A DNA stretch of 64,000 nucleotides from Staphylococcus condimenti (GCF_001618885.1 NZ_CP015114.1:372001-436000), one strand, 5' to 3'; counted from the first letter of the stretch, positions 10,087 through 22,313 are shown. Notes: generated by a model from the sequence alone, not told the origin. Numbers and translations: made by a program.

Positions 10087-11208
10087 ATGAAAATAGGAAT
10101 TACATGTTATCCTTCTATGGGAGGTTCTGGCATCATTGCGACTGAACTAGGGATAATTCTCGCTGAACGTGGCCACGATGTACACTTCATCACTTCAAAC
10201 TTACCGTTTCGTATCCGTAAACCACTTCCAAATATTACGTTTCATCAAGTTGAAGTAAATCAATATGCTGTATTTCAATATCCACCTTATGACATCAGCC
10301 TCAGTACCAAAATAGCCTCCGTTATTAAAGAATATGATTTAGATATCTTACATATGCATTATGCTGTACCACATGCAATATGCGGAATTTTAGGACGTCA
10401 AATGTCTGGGAAAGATGTAAAAATTATGACCACATTGCACGGTACTGATATAACAGTCCTAGGATATGATCATTCGTTAAAAGATGCTATAAAATTCGGT
10501 ATAGAAAATAGTGATGTAGTGACCAGCGTCAGTCAATCATTGGCTAAACAGACAAAAGAAATTATTGGTACTAAAAAGGAAATTGAACCTATCTATAATT
10601 TTGTACGTGAAGTAGATTTTCCAACCAAAAGGAACGATAAATTAAAAGAATTGTATGGTATTGATCCAGACGAAAAAGTTTTAATACATGTCTCTAATTT
10701 CAGACAAGTTAAACGTATTGATACTATTCTAGAAACCTTTAAAAAAGTACATGATCGCATTCCATCTAAATTATTACTTTTAGGCGATGGACCTGAGTTA
10801 ATGGAGATGAAAAAACTTGCTAGAGATTTAGGCATTCAAAATGACGTTATGTTTCTAGGCAAGCAAGAATTTGTGAATCAATTTTACCAAATGTCTGACT
10901 TAGTTTTACTGCTCAGTGAAAAAGAAAGTTTTGGTTTAACCCTGCTTGAAGCAATGAAGACAGGAGTTGTACCTATTGGTTCTACAGCAGGCGGAATTAA
11001 AGAAGTTATTAAACACGAAGAAACTGGTTTTGTCGTGGATATAGGGGACAGTGAAAAAGCAAGTGAATATGCTATTTCATTATTAACCGATAATACTTTA
11101 TATCAAAAAATACGTAAAAATATGCTTAAAGATATTTCAGAACGTTTTAATTCGGATTTAATTGCTGATCAATATGAATATTACTATAAACAAATGCTAG
11201 AGGATTAA
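10087..11208 (+). CDS. bshA: N-acetyl-alpha-D-glucosaminyl L-malate synthase
   Basis: BshA is a GT4 glycosyltransferase that joins GlcNAc from UDP-GlcNAc to L-malate, the first step of bacillithiol synthesis. The protein starts [15 protein letters not shown], and the glycine-rich loop is characteristic. The acceptor-domain block TTLHGTDIT and the C-terminal nucleotide-sugar motif [16 protein letters not shown] (near residue 278) are present. The frame is open back to 10003, overlapping the MazG gene, but ATG 10087 after AAAGGAG (10067-10073) gives the family length of 373. The bacilliredoxin gene at 33740 fits a bacillithiol-using cell. Confidence 0.95.
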   Translation: MKIGITCYPSMGGSGIIATELGIILAERGHDVHFITSNLPFRIRKPLPNITFHQVEVNQYAVFQYPPYDISLSTKIASVIKEYDLDILHMHYAVPHAICGILGRQMSGKDVKIMTTLHGTDITVLGYDHSLKDAIKFGIENSDVVTSVSQSLAKQTKEIIGTKKEIEPIYNFVREVDFPTKRNDKLKELYGIDPDEKVLIHVSNFRQVKRIDTILETFKKVHDRIPSKLLLLGDGPELMEMKKLARDLGIQNDVMFLGKQEFVNQFYQMSDLVLLLSEKESFGLTLLEAMKTGVVPIGSTAGGIKEVIKHEETGFVVDIGDSEKASEYAISLLTDNTLYQKIRKNMLKDISERFNSDLIADQYEYYYKQMLED

Positions 11209-11210
11209 TT

Positions 11211-12413
11211 ATGAATAAAGATTTATTTTTAAAAGCAGCCCCAATCTTACAAGAAATTCAAGATAATGGATTTGAAGCCTATTATGTAGGAGGAGCAGTT
11301 CGTGACTATTTAATGGGTAGACCGATACATGACATTGATATTACAACAAGTGCTTCTCCTGATGAAATAGAAAGTATTTTTGCTCATACTATTCCCATTG
11401 GCAAAGAACATGGCACAATTAATGTCGTATATAACCGCGAAAATTATGAAGTGACAACATTTAGAGCTGAGGGTGAGTATGAGGATCATCGAAGACCTAA
11501 CGAAGTCATTTTTGTCAGAGATTTATATAAAGATGTCGAACGCCGTGATTTTACAATTAATGCGATAGCTATGGATAATCAATTTAATATTAAAGATTAT
11601 TTCAACGGATATACTGATATACAAAATAAATTGATAAAAACAGTGGGTAACCCTTATGAGCGTTTTGATGAGGATGCTTTGCGTATTTTACGTGGATTGC
11701 GTTTCAAATCGCAATTACGTTTTGATATTGATTGTAACACTTATAATGCCATGCAAGAAAAAATTGCTGACACTGAATATTTATCAATTGAACGTATTAT
11801 AATAGAATTACGCAAATTATTAGAAGGAACGGATGCATCAGTTGTTTATCCTTTATTAAATGAATTACAATTCTTTAAATATGTGCCGTTTTTCAATTCA
11901 TTTGACACTGAGGATATCAAGATTAATGAACCTATTAAATTAGAGATGTTAATTGCAATAATGTTATTCAAACAACCTTCAAATATTTCATTATCAAAAC
12001 TAAAAATAAGCAATGATAGTAAGAAAGAAATCCAGAAATATATAACAATTTTAAAAAAGCTGCCAGAAATTCAAACTAAGAAAGCGTTAAAGGTATTCGT
12101 TTATGATTATGGTATCTCAATACTTTCTTATATACTGGATATGAGAGATACATTAGCAGCCAATCAGATTAAATTAGGACATCCGCTTATTTTTAATATT
12201 AAAACTATAAATGATATAAACCAAAATTTAATCATACACCAACGTAGTGATATGATGGTAAATGGTAAAGATATTTTAGAGTCCTTAAATTTAAAAGGAG
12301 GACCTTGGTTGAAAAATGTGCTGCGTGAAATTGAATGTGCCATTATCAACCAAGAAATTCCAAATCAAAAAAGTGAAATCATAAATTGGGTGAGAACACA
12401 TGTCGAAATATAG
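11211..12413 (+). CDS. cca: CCA tRNA nucleotidyltransferase
   Basis: This class II nucleotidyltransferase adds or repairs the CCA end of tRNAs. Visible are the nucleotidyltransferase signature [10 protein letters not shown] (about 27-36) with the catalytic D-x-D in HDIDITTSA, the R-R-D-F-T-I-N-A block (motif B), and the nucleotide-templating helix [13 protein letters not shown] near 158. The length of 400 is normal. ATG 11211 starts two bases after bshA and its end overlaps birA by 14 nt; bshA-cca-birA is a conserved Firmicutes order. Confidence 0.96.
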   Translation: MNKDLFLKAAPILQEIQDNGFEAYYVGGAVRDYLMGRPIHDIDITTSASPDEIESIFAHTIPIGKEHGTINVVYNRENYEVTTFRAEGEYEDHRRPNEVIFVRDLYKDVERRDFTINAIAMDNQFNIKDYFNGYTDIQNKLIKTVGNPYERFDEDALRILRGLRFKSQLRFDIDCNTYNAMQEKIADTEYLSIERIIIELRKLLEGTDASVVYPLLNELQFFKYVPFFNSFDTEDIKINEPIKLEMLIAIMLFKQPSNISLSKLKISNDSKKEIQKYITILKKLPEIQTKKALKVFVYDYGISILSYILDMRDTLAANQIKLGHPLIFNIKTINDINQNLIIHQRSDMMVNGKDILESLNLKGGPWLKNVLREIECAIINQEIPNQKSEIINWVRTHVEI

Positions 12414-13371
12414 TCAAGATGTCGTACAAATATTATATGAAAATCAACCAGAATTTGTATCAGGGCAAACAATTGCTGAGCAATTAAATATTTCTAGAAC
12501 TTCAGTAAAAAAAATAATTGATCAGTTAAAAGCAGAGGGTTGTGAAATTAATTCTGTAAACCAGAAAGGGCACCAACTTAAACAATTGGCAGATATTTGG
12601 TATCCGGGTATTGTAGAAAAAATAGTTGATGCGCAAGGATTCTTCCAAGAAACTTTTGTTTTCCCAACTATCGATTCCACACAACTTGCGGCTAAACAAA
12701 AACTTGTTGGAAATCAAGATAGTATTCTTGTATTAAGTAATGAACAAACAAAAGGACGTGGACGCTTTAATAGACCATGGGATTCTGCTAAAGGCAAAGG
12801 CCTATGGATGAGTGCAGTTTTCCGTCCAAATGTTCCTTTTTCAATGATTACGACTTTCAATCTATTTATGGCACTCGCAATCAGAGAAACAATTCAAGAA
12901 TTCTCTAATGACAGAGTCGCAGTAAAATGGCCTAATGATATTTATATAGGTGATAAAAAAGTGTGTGGCTTCCTTACAGAAATGTCTGCAAATAGCGATG
13001 GTATCGAAGCTGTCATTTGTGGAATAGGTATTAATATGAATCAAGAAGCCAGTGAATTTCCTGATGAAATTGCTCACCGAGCTACAAGTATATTTAATCA
13101 TTTTGATGAAAAAGTAAATCGCTATGCTTTCTTGAAATACCTATTAGAAAATATTAATAAGCGCTATATTCAATTTTTGACTGTTCCATTTGAATCCATA
13201 CGCGAAGAATATATCGAACACTCAAATATTTGGAATAGAAAATTAAAGTTCACAGAAAATGATGAACAATTTCCGGGTAAAGCAATAGGTATAGATAAAG
13301 ATGGATTTTTACTCGTTGAAGATGAAAAAGGCGAAAAGCATCGATTAATGAGTGCAGATATAGATTTATAG
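12400..13371 (+). CDS. birA: Biotin--protein ligase / biotin operon repressor
   Basis: BirA activates biotin to biotinyl-AMP and attaches it to carboxylase carrier domains. The 323-residue protein also has the N-terminal winged helix-turn-helix (about 18-45, [17 protein letters not shown]) that marks the bifunctional, DNA-binding type. The catalytic domain holds the adenylate loop [10 protein letters not shown] (about 117-126) and KWPNDIYIG. It overlaps the end of cca by 14 nt. No biotin operon operator is seen in this window. Confidence 0.95.
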   Translation: MSKYSQDVVQILYENQPEFVSGQTIAEQLNISRTSVKKIIDQLKAEGCEINSVNQKGHQLKQLADIWYPGIVEKIVDAQGFFQETFVFPTIDSTQLAAKQKLVGNQDSILVLSNEQTKGRGRFNRPWDSAKGKGLWMSAVFRPNVPFSMITTFNLFMALAIRETIQEFSNDRVAVKWPNDIYIGDKKVCGFLTEMSANSDGIEAVICGIGINMNQEASEFPDEIAHRATSIFNHFDEKVNRYAFLKYLLENINKRYIQFLTVPFESIREEYIEHSNIWNRKLKFTENDEQFPGKAIGIDKDGFLLVEDEKGEKHRLMSADIDL

Positions 13372-13386
13372 AAAGGAGGCGATAGT

Positions 13387-16074
13387 GTGGGTCAAACAAC
13401 TTATGCCGTGGTAGATTTAGAAACAACAGGCAATCAAAAAGACTATGATGATATTATTCAAATCGGTATCACATTTGTGAAAGGTTTTGAGATTGTTGGT
13501 TCTTATCATTCTTTAATAAAAACAGACCTGGAAATACCACCTTTTATACAAGCACTCACTTCAATAGAAGATCAAATGTTAACGCAGGCACCTTACTTTA
13601 ATGAAGTGGCTGAAGAAATATATGAATTAATGAAAGACAGTGTGTTTGTTGCTCACAATGTTGCCTTTGATTTAACTTTTTTAAAAAAAGCTTTTAAAAA
13701 AAGCAATATAACTTACCAACCTAGGAAGGTAATTGATACAGTAGAACTATTTAAAATTGCTTTCCCAACAGATAAAAGCTATCAACTTAGCGAATTAGCG
13801 GAATATCATGATATTCCATTGGAAAATGCCCACCGCGCTGACGAAGATGCAGCAACGACAGCTAAACTGATGATTAAAGCTTTTAATGTTTTATATGGTT
13901 TACCAGCTGATACACTAAAACAACTTTATTATTTAAGTAAAAATTTAAAATATCAGTTACACGATGTTATTTTTGAAATGGTACGCCAAAAAGGCACGCA
14001 ACCATTAGATAACAAGTATGAAAAGTTTGAACAAATCATTTATAAAAAGCAAGTTGACTTTAAATCACCTCAAATTGATTTCGAAGGGACAACTGAAGAT
14101 TTTTATAGAAAAGTGATTAAGGCATTAGATTATACTTTCCGCCCGCAACAACTTTACTTAGCTGAAACAATATTGGATCAATTGATGCATAGTGAGAAAG
14201 CGCTTATAGAAGCACCATTGGGTTCAGGAAAATCCTTAGCTTATTTGATTGCCGCTTTAATGTATAATATTGAAACAAAACAGCATGTCATGATATCTAC
14301 AAACACTAAGTTACTGCAAAACCAGCTGTTAGAACATGATATACCGACACTTGAGCAAGTATTAGGTTATCGTATCAACGCAGCAATTATAAAAAGTAGA
14401 AGAGATTATATTTCTTTAGGCTTAATCAGCCAAATTTTAAAAGATGAAACACAAAATTATGATGTGTCATTATTAAAAATGGAATTACTTGTTTGGATAA
14501 CTCAAACAGACACTGGAGACATTCAAGAGTTGAATCTTAAAGGCGGGCAAAAAATGTATCTGGAACAAAAATCAGAGACTTATGTGCCTGTCCGTAACGA
14601 TATTCATTACTATAATTTCTTAAAAAGGAATGCTCAAAATATTCAAATCGGTATTACTAATCACGCTCATTTAATACATGCATCTCAAGAAAATAGTATC
14701 TATCAATTATTTGAAGATTGTATTGTAGATGAAGCACATCGATTACCCGATTATGCGTTAGATCAAGTAACGAATGAATTAAGCTACTCGGATATCAAAT
14801 ATCAATTAGGACTTATTGGCAAAACAGAAAATGAGAAGTTGCTAAAAGCAGTTGATAATTTAGAACAAAAGAGAATTTTAGAACAATTAGATATTCCACC
14901 AATAGACGTTTTTGGCTTGAAATCAGCAATAAATGATATACACGAGTTGAATGAAAAATTATTTACAACAATATTTGATATTATCCATGAATCAGATATC
15001 CATGACGATGATAATCACAAAATACATTTTGTAAATAATTTTGACACTGCTCCAATTTTAAAAGATATACACGATATCATTCATAAACTCAATTTAACGT
15101 TAGAGTATTTTAATGGTATGAGTCATAAAACTATTAAATCAGTACGTAAGCATCTACTATATTTGAATGATCATTTTCGTGCGATTGAACAAAGCATAAA
15201 AGATAATCATACTTGTTTCTTATCTATTAAAAATATGGAACAAAAATCAACGATTACAATTTATGTCAAAGATTACAAAGTGAGAGATATATTGACTCAA
15301 CAAATACTTGATAAATTTAAATCACTTACTTTCATTTCGGGTACTTTAACTTTTAATCGTTCTTTTGAATCATTTAAAAACTGGTTTAAAGAGGATGAGC
15401 ACTTTAACACATTTATCATAGATGATGTAGTGAAAAACGAAAACAAAGCAACAATATTTATCCCCGATGATGTTGCACCTTATCATTACAAAGACGTGGA
15501 AAAATATGAACATGCGATTGTAAGTTATATTACAGAATACGTAAATGTGACACAGTCTAAATGCTTAGTTCTGTTTACGAGCTATAAAATGATGTATCAC
15601 GTGCAGGAATTGCTGAATGAATTACCTGATTTTGAAGATTATATTATTTTATCGCAGCAAAATAATAATCAAAATTACAAAATCGCACAACAATTCAATA
15701 GTTTTGATAAATCAATTTTACTAGGAACAGGGACATTCTTTGAAGGCTTCGACTTTCAAGGTGACGGTATTAAATGTGTAATGATTGCTAAACTACCATT
15801 TATGAACCAAAACAATACAAAATATTGGTTAATGGATTCTGAATTCGTTTCAACTTTTAAAGATTATGTCTTACCAGATGCTGTTATTCGTTTTAGACAG
15901 GGACTTGGACGATTAATCAGAAACGAAAATGATAAAGGAATCATTGTTTCTTTTGATGATCGTCTTATTAAAAGTAATTACCAGCATTTTTTCACACAAG
16001 CATTAGAGTCCTTTAAAAAAGTGAATGGAAATATTCAACAGTTTGGAAAAATATTGAAAAATTTAAAAACATAG
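13387..16074 (+). CDS. dinG: DinG-family exonuclease/helicase-like protein
   Basis: An 895-residue fusion. The N-terminal DEDD 3'-5' exonuclease shows VDLETTG (about 10-16), HNVAFDL near 95 and [10 protein letters not shown] near 157. The superfamily-2 helicase part has Walker A GSGKS near 280, DEAH near 448 and the motif VI-like [10 protein letters not shown] near 837. The four cysteines of an iron-sulphur cluster found in E. coli DinG are absent, as in other Firmicutes forms. The S. aureus homologue has been reported to act as a nuclease rather than a helicase. GTG 13387 follows AAAGGAGG. Confidence 0.93.
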   Translation: MGQTTYAVVDLETTGNQKDYDDIIQIGITFVKGFEIVGSYHSLIKTDLEIPPFIQALTSIEDQMLTQAPYFNEVAEEIYELMKDSVFVAHNVAFDLTFLKKAFKKSNITYQPRKVIDTVELFKIAFPTDKSYQLSELAEYHDIPLENAHRADEDAATTAKLMIKAFNVLYGLPADTLKQLYYLSKNLKYQLHDVIFEMVRQKGTQPLDNKYEKFEQIIYKKQVDFKSPQIDFEGTTEDFYRKVIKALDYTFRPQQLYLAETILDQLMHSEKALIEAPLGSGKSLAYLIAALMYNIETKQHVMISTNTKLLQNQLLEHDIPTLEQVLGYRINAAIIKSRRDYISLGLISQILKDETQNYDVSLLKMELLVWITQTDTGDIQELNLKGGQKMYLEQKSETYVPVRNDIHYYNFLKRNAQNIQIGITNHAHLIHASQENSIYQLFEDCIVDEAHRLPDYALDQVTNELSYSDIKYQLGLIGKTENEKLLKAVDNLEQKRILEQLDIPPIDVFGLKSAINDIHELNEKLFTTIFDIIHESDIHDDDNHKIHFVNNFDTAPILKDIHDIIHKLNLTLEYFNGMSHKTIKSVRKHLLYLNDHFRAIEQSIKDNHTCFLSIKNMEQKSTITIYVKDYKVRDILTQQILDKFKSLTFISGTLTFNRSFESFKNWFKEDEHFNTFIIDDVVKNENKATIFIPDDVAPYHYKDVEKYEHAIVSYITEYVNVTQSKCLVLFTSYKMMYHVQELLNELPDFEDYIILSQQNNNQNYKIAQQFNSFDKSILLGTGTFFEGFDFQGDGIKCVMIAKLPFMNQNNTKYWLMDSEFVSTFKDYVLPDAVIRFRQGLGRLIRNENDKGIIVSFDDRLIKSNYQHFFTQALESFKKVNGNIQQFGKILKNLKT

Positions 16075-16233
16075 TAAAAATTATCAACTAGAAGTAGGAC
16101 GGTAATTTTGATAAAATAAAGTCGGGTTTAAATTAATGTAACGTGAAAAATCGATAAAATTATCAATTCGATTTAAATAAAGTTCTTTTTATGAACTTAA
16201 AAAATAATACAAATGAAGTATAGGAGTTTGGTT

Positions 16234-17526
16234 ATGAAGACAACAATTAAAGAAGCTAAGAACCATATCGGCCAAGAAGTAACAATTGGTGCTTGGCTGC
16301 ATAATAAACGTTCAAGCGGTAAGATTGCATTCTTACAACTTCGTGATGGCACAGGATTTATGCAAGGTGTCGTTGTAAAATCAGAAGTGGATGAAGATAC
16401 TTTCGCTACTGCAAAAAATATTACTCAAGAATCTTCACTTTATGTGACAGGTACAATCACTGAAGATAATCGTTCAGATTTAGGATATGAAATGCAAGTG
16501 AAATCAATTGATATTATTCAAGAAGCACATGATTATCCAATTACACCTAAAAATCACGGTACAGAATTCTTAATGGACCATCGTCATTTATGGTTACGTT
16601 CAAAAAAACAACACGCAGTAATGAAAATTCGTAATGAAATCATACGTGCAACATACGAATTCTTCCATGAAACTGGTTTTGTTAAAATTGATCCGCCAAT
16701 TTTAACAGCAAGCGCACCTGAAGGTACAAGTGAACTATTCCATACTAAATACTTTGATGAAGATGCTTTCTTATCTCAAAGTGGTCAATTATATCTTGAA
16801 GCTGCAGCTATGGCTTATGGAAAAGTATTTTCTTTCGGTCCAACTTTCCGTGCTGAAAAATCTAAAACACGCCGACACTTAATCGAATTCTGGATGATTG
16901 AAGGCGAAATGGCATTTTATGAACATGCTGACAGTTTAGAAGTTCAAGAACAATATGTTACACATGTAGTACAATCAGTACTTAAAAATTGTGAACTTGA
17001 ATTGAAAATTTTAGATAGAGATACTTCTAAATTAGAAAAAGTAAAAACGCCGTTCCCACGTATCACTTATGATGATGCTATTGAATATTTAAAAGAACAA
17101 GGATTCGATGACATTGAGTGGGGCGAAGATTTTGGTGCTCCGCACGAAACAGCAATCGCGAATCATTATGATTTACCTGTTTTCATCACTAACTATCCTA
17201 CTAAAATCAAACCATTCTATATGCAGCCAAACCCTGAAAATGAGGATACTGTATTATGTGCAGATTTAATTGCACCCGAAGGTTATGGTGAAATTATTGG
17301 TGGTTCTGAACGTATTAATGATTTAGATTTATTAGAAGAGCGTATTGAAGAACATCAATTAGATCGCGAAAGTTATAACTATTATTTAGATTTACGTCGT
17401 TACGGCTCAGTTCCGCACAGTGGATTTGGTCTGGGATTAGAACGAACAGTAGCATGGATTTCTGGTGTAGAACACGTTAGAGAAACAGCTCCATTCCCAC
17501 GTCTATTGAACCGATTATACCCATAA
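16234..17526 (+). CDS. asnS: Asparaginyl-tRNA synthetase
   Basis: This class IIb synthetase charges tRNA-Asn. An N-terminal OB fold ([21 protein letters not shown], residues about 21-41 in part) binds the anticodon. The catalytic domain has motif 2 ([11 protein letters not shown]) and motif 3 ([12 protein letters not shown]). The frame is open to 16213, but ATG 16234 after TAGGAG gives the standard 430 residues. The 159-base leader (16075-16233) holds two weak hairpins but no T-box sequence, so amino-acid control is not evident. Confidence 0.97.
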   Translation: MKTTIKEAKNHIGQEVTIGAWLHNKRSSGKIAFLQLRDGTGFMQGVVVKSEVDEDTFATAKNITQESSLYVTGTITEDNRSDLGYEMQVKSIDIIQEAHDYPITPKNHGTEFLMDHRHLWLRSKKQHAVMKIRNEIIRATYEFFHETGFVKIDPPILTASAPEGTSELFHTKYFDEDAFLSQSGQLYLEAAAMAYGKVFSFGPTFRAEKSKTRRHLIEFWMIEGEMAFYEHADSLEVQEQYVTHVVQSVLKNCELELKILDRDTSKLEKVKTPFPRITYDDAIEYLKEQGFDDIEWGEDFGAPHETAIANHYDLPVFITNYPTKIKPFYMQPNPENEDTVLCADLIAPEGYGEIIGGSERINDLDLLEERIEEHQLDRESYNYYLDLRRYGSVPHSGFGLGLERTVAWISGVEHVRETAPFPRLLNRLYP

Positions 17527-17555
17527 TATTAAATTGCCAACAGAAAATATATAAT

Positions 17556-17601
17556 GGTCCAGTCAAATGATTTTTCTTTCTTTCATTCGGCTGGGCCTTT
17601 T
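17556..17601 (+). terminator. Terminator-like hairpin between asnS and dnaD
   Basis: GGTCCAG pairs with CTGGGCC; the stem extends imperfectly through TCAAATG/CATTCGG to a pyrimidine loop, followed by TTTT. The short T run suggests partial termination, leaving some read-through into dnaD. Confidence 0.75.
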
Positions 17602-17617
17602 CAAATAGAAAGGGGAT

Positions 17618-18301
17618 ATGGATTTGGATATAAATTTTTTGCGAAAACGTCCGATGGTTTTTAGAAGAGAATTACTAGATCATTATAGCGAACTAGGCTT
17701 AACAGAAACTGATTTAGTTATTTTAATGAAACTTATCTATGAGAATGAACATTCCAATAAGCAACCCTCAATTCAATATTTATGCCAGGGAACAACAATG
17801 AAAGAACGGGAAGTAACTGGTGTAATTCAACGATTAATACAACTTGATTTATTTAACCTAACTGTCCAAAAAGATGAAGAAGGTCGTTTTGCAGAATTTA
17901 TGGATTTAGATGGATTTTATAATTCATTTAAAAAGATACTAGAAAAAGAAGCTTTAAATCAAAAAGAACAATCGGATGAAGAGACTTTTAAAGAACTTTT
18001 TCAATTTATCGAACAATCTTTTGGGCGTCCGCTTTCACCAATTGAAATTGATACTTTAAATCAATGGATTGATGTTGATAAACATGATATTTCAGTAATC
18101 CAAGCTGCAGTTAATGAGGCTTTGAGTCAGGAGAAAGTTAACTTTAAATACATCGATCGAATATTATTGAATTGGAAAAAGAACAATGTCAAAACAGTTG
18201 ATGAATCTAAAAAAATCAGTCAACAATATCATGCACCTCAAATGAAACATACTGTAAAAAATATACCCAAATTCGATTGGTTAAACGAGGGGGACTCTTA
18301 A
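17618..18301 (+). CDS. dnaD: DNA replication initiation protein DnaD
   Basis: DnaD is a primosomal protein that helps load the replicative helicase at oriC and at stalled forks. The 227-residue protein has an N-terminal winged-helix oligomerisation domain and the C-terminal DnaD_DnaB domain (about 120-190) containing a conserved YIDRILLNWKKNNVKT stretch. ATG 17618 lies only two bases from the AAAGGGG site; the in-frame TTG at 17624 is better spaced and remains an alternative start. It abuts nth directly (TAA then ATG). Confidence 0.94.
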   Translation: MDLDINFLRKRPMVFRRELLDHYSELGLTETDLVILMKLIYENEHSNKQPSIQYLCQGTTMKEREVTGVIQRLIQLDLFNLTVQKDEEGRFAEFMDLDGFYNSFKKILEKEALNQKEQSDEETFKELFQFIEQSFGRPLSPIEIDTLNQWIDVDKHDISVIQAAVNEALSQEKVNFKYIDRILLNWKKNNVKTVDESKKISQQYHAPQMKHTVKNIPKFDWLNEGDS

Positions 18302-18973
18302 ATGTTAAGCAAAAAGAAAGCATTGAGTATGATTGACGTCATCGCTGAAATGTTTCCAGATGCTGAGTGTGAATTAAAACATGACAATCCTTTTGAACTT
18401 ACAATTGCGGTCTTGTTATCAGCTCAATGCACAGATGTTTTAGTCAACAAAGTAACGGCTAAGTTATTTCAAAAATATAAAACGCCGCAAGATTATATAA
18501 ATGTAAGCCTCGAAGAACTTGAACAAGATATTCGTTCAATTGGGTTATATCGAAACAAAGCTAAAAATATTAAAAAACTATGCCACTCATTGATTGATAA
18601 ATTTGATGGTAAAGTACCTCATGATCGAGCTGATTTAGAAAGTTTAGCTGGTGTAGGTCGAAAGACTGCAAATGTCGTAATGAGCGTGGCCTTTGGTGAA
18701 CCTGCTTTAGCTGTAGATACACACGTTGAAAGAGTTTCCAAAAGACTAGGTATTTGCCGTTGGAAAGATAGCGTAAAAGAAGTTGAAAACAGACTTTGTT
18801 CTATTATACCTAAAGATAGATGGACCAAAAGTCATCATCAACTCATTTTCTTCGGGCGTTATCATTGTTTAGCTAGAGCACCGAAATGTGATATTTGTCC
18901 ATTATTCAATGAATGTAGAGAAGGGCAAAAAAGGTTTAGACAGAAGATTAAAAAAGAAGCCGAAAAATCATAG
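18302..18973 (+). CDS. nth: Endonuclease III
   Basis: This DNA glycosylase and AP lyase removes oxidised pyrimidines in base excision repair. The helix-hairpin-helix LAGVGRKTAN supplies the catalytic lysine and VDTHVERVS the catalytic aspartate. The C-terminal iron-sulphur cluster motif C-x6-C-x2-C-x5-C is complete (CLARAPKCDICPLFNEC). The 223-residue length is normal. The gene begins directly after dnaD, as in Bacillus, so it is cotranscribed with a replication gene. Confidence 0.97.
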   Translation: MLSKKKALSMIDVIAEMFPDAECELKHDNPFELTIAVLLSAQCTDVLVNKVTAKLFQKYKTPQDYINVSLEELEQDIRSIGLYRNKAKNIKKLCHSLIDKFDGKVPHDRADLESLAGVGRKTANVVMSVAFGEPALAVDTHVERVSKRLGICRWKDSVKEVENRLCSIIPKDRWTKSHHQLIFFGRYHCLARAPKCDICPLFNECREGQKRFRQKIKKEAEKS

Positions 18974-18985
18974 GAGTTGTTAAAT

Positions 18986-19318
18986 TTGATTACGAAATCA
19001 GACTTTGAAAAGCAAGAAGAATCCCTTGATCAACTTTCAAAAAATAAAAGACTGACTTCACAAGAAGGAAAAAGTCAGCTTGATGCTTATTTTTATTTAC
19101 TACAAAGTTATTTCTGTGAAATCAATAATATATCTAGTATTGATTTTGATAGTCTCGACAATTATCCAATCGTTCCAATAAATTTTAAAGAACGCTTTGA
19201 ATATATTAATGAACGTTGTCATCATTTCATGGGGTATCGACAAATGAAAACCTTAGCTTCTGAACTAATTAAAATGAATGCTGCCTATAAAACTAGACAA
19301 GCGCATCAAAAAAAATAA
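18986..19318 (+). CDS. YpoC-family protein
   Basis: A 110-residue helical, basic protein with no signal peptide or membrane segment. It is named only by its place after dnaD-nth, where Firmicutes keep ypoC, and by the block ERFEYINERCHHFMGYRQM. A TTG at 18977 directly follows the TAGGAG ribosome site, so TTG 18986 is preferred. Its function is unknown. A terminator shared with pbp2 follows. Confidence 0.8.
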   Translation: MITKSDFEKQEESLDQLSKNKRLTSQEGKSQLDAYFYLLQSYFCEINNISSIDFDSLDNYPIVPINFKERFEYINERCHHFMGYRQMKTLASELIKMNAAYKTRQAHQKK

Positions 19319-19362
19319 AAAGTGCAGTGCTAGAAAAATAATTCTAGCAACTGCACTTTTTT
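19317..19362. terminator. Bidirectional terminator between ypoC and pbp2
   Basis: AAAAGTGCAGT and GCTAGAA pair with TTCTAGC and ACTGCACTTTT, with one bulged base. A run on each side (A on the left, T on the right) lets it serve the convergent ypoC (+) and recU-pbp2 (-) transcripts. Confidence 0.93.
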
Positions 19363-19363
19363 G

Positions 19364-21625
19364 TTATGATGCTTTATTATTGAAAATTGCATTAAGGTTA
19401 AAGAATTTAGTTAATGCATTTCCACTTTGTTGATTGTTGTTCCCGCTTTGTTGATTACTATTGTTTTGGCTATTATTACCTTGTTGGCTGCTTTGTCCAG
19501 AACTATTATTTGAACCGCTGTTACTACTGCTGCTACCACCATTTACAGCAGTACCATTACCATTAACTTTTCTGCCAGTAGTGTCGTTATCTGGGTGTCC
19601 AGCAACAGATAAATCTTCTTTACTTGATCCTTCAACAGAAGAAGGTTTTTGGAAATCTGCACCGTCACGAGGACTAATGTCTGACATTACATCTTCAAGT
19701 AAATATTGTGGATATTCTTGTTCACTATGACCAACAAATGAATTTTCACCATAATCTTTTACTTTATTGAAGCCCATCCAAACTGACATTGAATATTTAG
19801 GGGTGAAACCATTAATCCACACATCTTTAGCTGCATTATCAGGTAAGTTGTATTGTTGATATGTTTCACTGCCGTAAGTACCTGTACCAGTTTTGGCTGC
19901 TAGGTTAACACCTGAAACGCCGTGTCCATATGCAGAACCCCAAGCTTCAAATGTACCTTTCAAGACTTCTGACAGCATATATGCTGTGTAATCGTGCATA
20001 GCTCTGTGATGCTTCCAATCAAATTCAGTTGTTGCTCCATCTTGATCAACTACTTTAGTGATTGCGTGAGCTTGGTTGTATTCACCGCCATTAGCTAAAG
20101 CTGCGAATGCAGATGCTAAATCTGTAGGTGAGAATTCAGAAGATGAACCACCGAGTACTTCTGATGGACCAATTTCACTTTGATAGTTAAGGCCTACTTT
20201 TTTAGCAAAATTCTTAGGTGCATCGCCGCCAGCATCTTGTTTAGTTTGTTGCCAAGCTTTAAGTGCCGGGATGTTGAAACTTTGTCTCAATGCATCATAT
20301 AACGATACAGTACCATGACTCTTCGTATCATAGTTTCGGAACGTCGTTCCGTCTACCATATATTCTGACTCATCTTGGATAGCATGGTTTGTAGCCCATT
20401 GCATATTTTCAATTGCAGGTCCATATGCTAAGAATGGTTTTAATGATGAGCCGGTAGGGTGAGCGTCTGTTGCTAAGTTTCTATCGACAACATCCTTGAA
20501 GTTTCTGCCGCCTGAAATAGCTACAAGTCCACCATTTTTACTATCTACAATTGTAGAACCGACTTGTTGGTCATCATTTTTATAATAATTACCATTGTTG
20601 ATATGGTCTTGTAATGATTTTTGAACGCTAGAATCCATGTTAGTGTAAATTTTAACACCACTGTTCAAGATATCACCTAAATTTTTATCTTTATATTTAG
20701 GGTGAGCCATCAACTCAGTTTTAACAAAGTTCACATAAGAATCCATTTCTGAATCTTTATTATCAGCCTTGATCGAACGTTGTTCCGCATTACGCTTCAC
20801 AAGATTTTTCTCGATAGGAGTATCTTGTGCTTTTTTCATTTCAGCTTCAGAAATTCTGTGATGATAATGCATTAAGTATAAGACTGTATCTTTACGTGAT
20901 TCCGCTTCTTTAGGATGATCATATACGTTATACAAGTTTGGCACTTGAGGTAAACCAGCTAAATAAGCTTCTTCAGGTAAAGTTAAATCTTTCAAGTCTT
21001 TATCGAAGTAGTATTTCGCTGCTGCTTTAACACCATAAACACCGTCAGAATAGTAAATTTTATTCAAATAAATCTGGAAGATATCATCTTTACTATATTC
21101 TTGCTCTAAGCGATATGATAAGTACGCTTCTTGTGCTTTACGGCCAATTGATTTTTGGTCTGTTAAGAATGAACGTTTAACAACTTGTTGTGTTAAAGTA
21201 GATGCACCTTGTGAACCGAAGCCACCTGTAATGTTTTTACCGACAGCGCCGAATAAACGTTTATAGTCTAATGCGCCATGTTTGTAAAATCGGTTATCTT
21301 CAGTCGCTAATACTGCATCTTTCATGTGGGTTGGAACATCTTTCAAATCCACATGCGCTCGTCTCTGACCATTATCAAGCGTTTTAACTAAGTCACCGTT
21401 CTTATCATATATCTTAGCTGGAATAGGGTCTTGCAATTTCGCATCAGTAAAAGCAGGTGCTTTCCATGCGTAATATGCAAATAAAAGGACCCCAATCAGT
21501 GCTAAAACGATAAAGGCAATAAGTATAAAGCCAATAATCTTGATGATTGTCCTTTTAATACTCTTATTCTGTTTTTTACCGGACTTTCCATTTTTTGAAT
21601 TGGAAGTCCCTTTTCTTTCCGTCAT
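19364..21625 (-). CDS. pbp2: Bifunctional penicillin-binding protein 2
   Basis: A class A PBP that polymerises and crosslinks peptidoglycan at the septum. After a basic cytoplasmic tail and one membrane helix (about 26-52) comes the GT51 glycosyltransferase (EDNRFYKHG 109-117; GASTLTQQ about 140). The transpeptidase follows, with SSLK (393-396, active Ser393), SFN (449-451) and KTGTG (578-582). The C-terminus from about 690 is a serine/asparagine/glutamine-rich tail. At 753 residues it is somewhat longer than the roughly 727 I recall for S. aureus, mainly in that tail. It overlaps recU by four bases. Confidence 0.97.
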   Translation of the reverse strand: MTERKGTSNSKNGKSGKKQNKSIKRTIIKIIGFILIAFIVLALIGVLLFAYYAWKAPAFTDAKLQDPIPAKIYDKNGDLVKTLDNGQRRAHVDLKDVPTHMKDAVLATEDNRFYKHGALDYKRLFGAVGKNITGGFGSQGASTLTQQVVKRSFLTDQKSIGRKAQEAYLSYRLEQEYSKDDIFQIYLNKIYYSDGVYGVKAAAKYYFDKDLKDLTLPEEAYLAGLPQVPNLYNVYDHPKEAESRKDTVLYLMHYHHRISEAEMKKAQDTPIEKNLVKRNAEQRSIKADNKDSEMDSYVNFVKTELMAHPKYKDKNLGDILNSGVKIYTNMDSSVQKSLQDHINNGNYYKNDDQQVGSTIVDSKNGGLVAISGGRNFKDVVDRNLATDAHPTGSSLKPFLAYGPAIENMQWATNHAIQDESEYMVDGTTFRNYDTKSHGTVSLYDALRQSFNIPALKAWQQTKQDAGGDAPKNFAKKVGLNYQSEIGPSEVLGGSSSEFSPTDLASAFAALANGGEYNQAHAITKVVDQDGATTEFDWKHHRAMHDYTAYMLSEVLKGTFEAWGSAYGHGVSGVNLAAKTGTGTYGSETYQQYNLPDNAAKDVWINGFTPKYSMSVWMGFNKVKDYGENSFVGHSEQEYPQYLLEDVMSDISPRDGADFQKPSSVEGSSKEDLSVAGHPDNDTTGRKVNGNGTAVNGGSSSSNSGSNNSSGQSSQQGNNSQNNSNQQSGNNNQQSGNALTKFFNLNAIFNNKAS

Positions 21626-22248
21626 ACGCGGTCCTCACTTTCATCTAATATCAACTTATCAACGGCTTTGAGATAATTCAAACGTGGTTGATACTGATAA
21701 GGAATATGGTAACCATTTTTTCTAATTTCTTCAACTGTAATTGATTTCTTTATTTCTTGTTGATACCTTTTCCAAAAATACTCAAATGGTACATATGGTA
21801 ATAGATACACTTCATCCAAAGTTTTAAAACGTATAAGAAGAAAAGCGATACCTTTTTGTTCGTGCACTGCTTTCATATGCATGACTTGATGTTCATGTAT
21901 ATTTTGCAAAGGAAAAGAAGTTTTGTTTTTAGTTTCTTTTGCTTCGAAATCAATATAATAGCCATTATAAATTCCATTATAATCAGTTGTAGAAGGTGTT
22001 CGGAAATATGCTTCTTTGATGACTGCTTTACTGCGTTTTGGATAAGAAACGTCCACGATTTGGACTGGTGTCGGTTTCTTATGAATAACAGCTTTTCCTA
22101 TCGAAAGGTAGTAATCATTCGTTAATTCTATTTCCTTTTCCAAAGTCATACCGCGACCACCATATTTGATTTTACTCGACATATGGTCATTTGTGCGTCC
22201 AACTTTAGTCTTATTTCTATTAAATGGTTTGCCATTTGGATAATTCAT
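21622..22248 (-). CDS. recU: Holliday junction resolvase RecU
   Basis: RecU cleaves Holliday junctions and takes part in chromosome segregation. The 208-residue protein starts MNYPNGKPF, typical of staphylococcal RecU. It carries the nuclease-fold stretch with [13 protein letters not shown] and the catalytic [10 protein letters not shown]. The open frame extends 16 codons upstream, but that part is not conserved and covers the leader. The ATGA overlap with pbp2 shows translational coupling, the long-known recU-pbp2 operon. Confidence 0.97.
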   Translation of the reverse strand: MNYPNGKPFNRNKTKVGRTNDHMSSKIKYGGRGMTLEKEIELTNDYYLSIGKAVIHKKPTPVQIVDVSYPKRSKAVIKEAYFRTPSTTDYNGIYNGYYIDFEAKETKNKTSFPLQNIHEHQVMHMKAVHEQKGIAFLLIRFKTLDEVYLLPYVPFEYFWKRYQQEIKKSITVEEIRKNGYHIPYQYQPRLNYLKAVDKLILDESEDRV

Positions 22249-22285
22249 TATTTTCACCACACAATAGGTTTGTAAAACCGTAATC

Positions 22286-22313
22286 ATTATACACAACTGA
22301 CAGGTTTATGCAA
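22286..22313 (-). promoter_or_regulatory. recU-pbp2 promoter
   Basis: On the minus strand TTGCAT (22313-22308), 16 bp, TATAAT (22291-22286) gives a near-consensus sigma-A promoter about 40 bases upstream of the recU ATG. Confidence 0.75.

Noticed and set aside
16075-16233. Possible T-box leader ahead of asnS
   Set aside because: No GGTGGNACCGCG sequence and no terminator/antiterminator pair are present.
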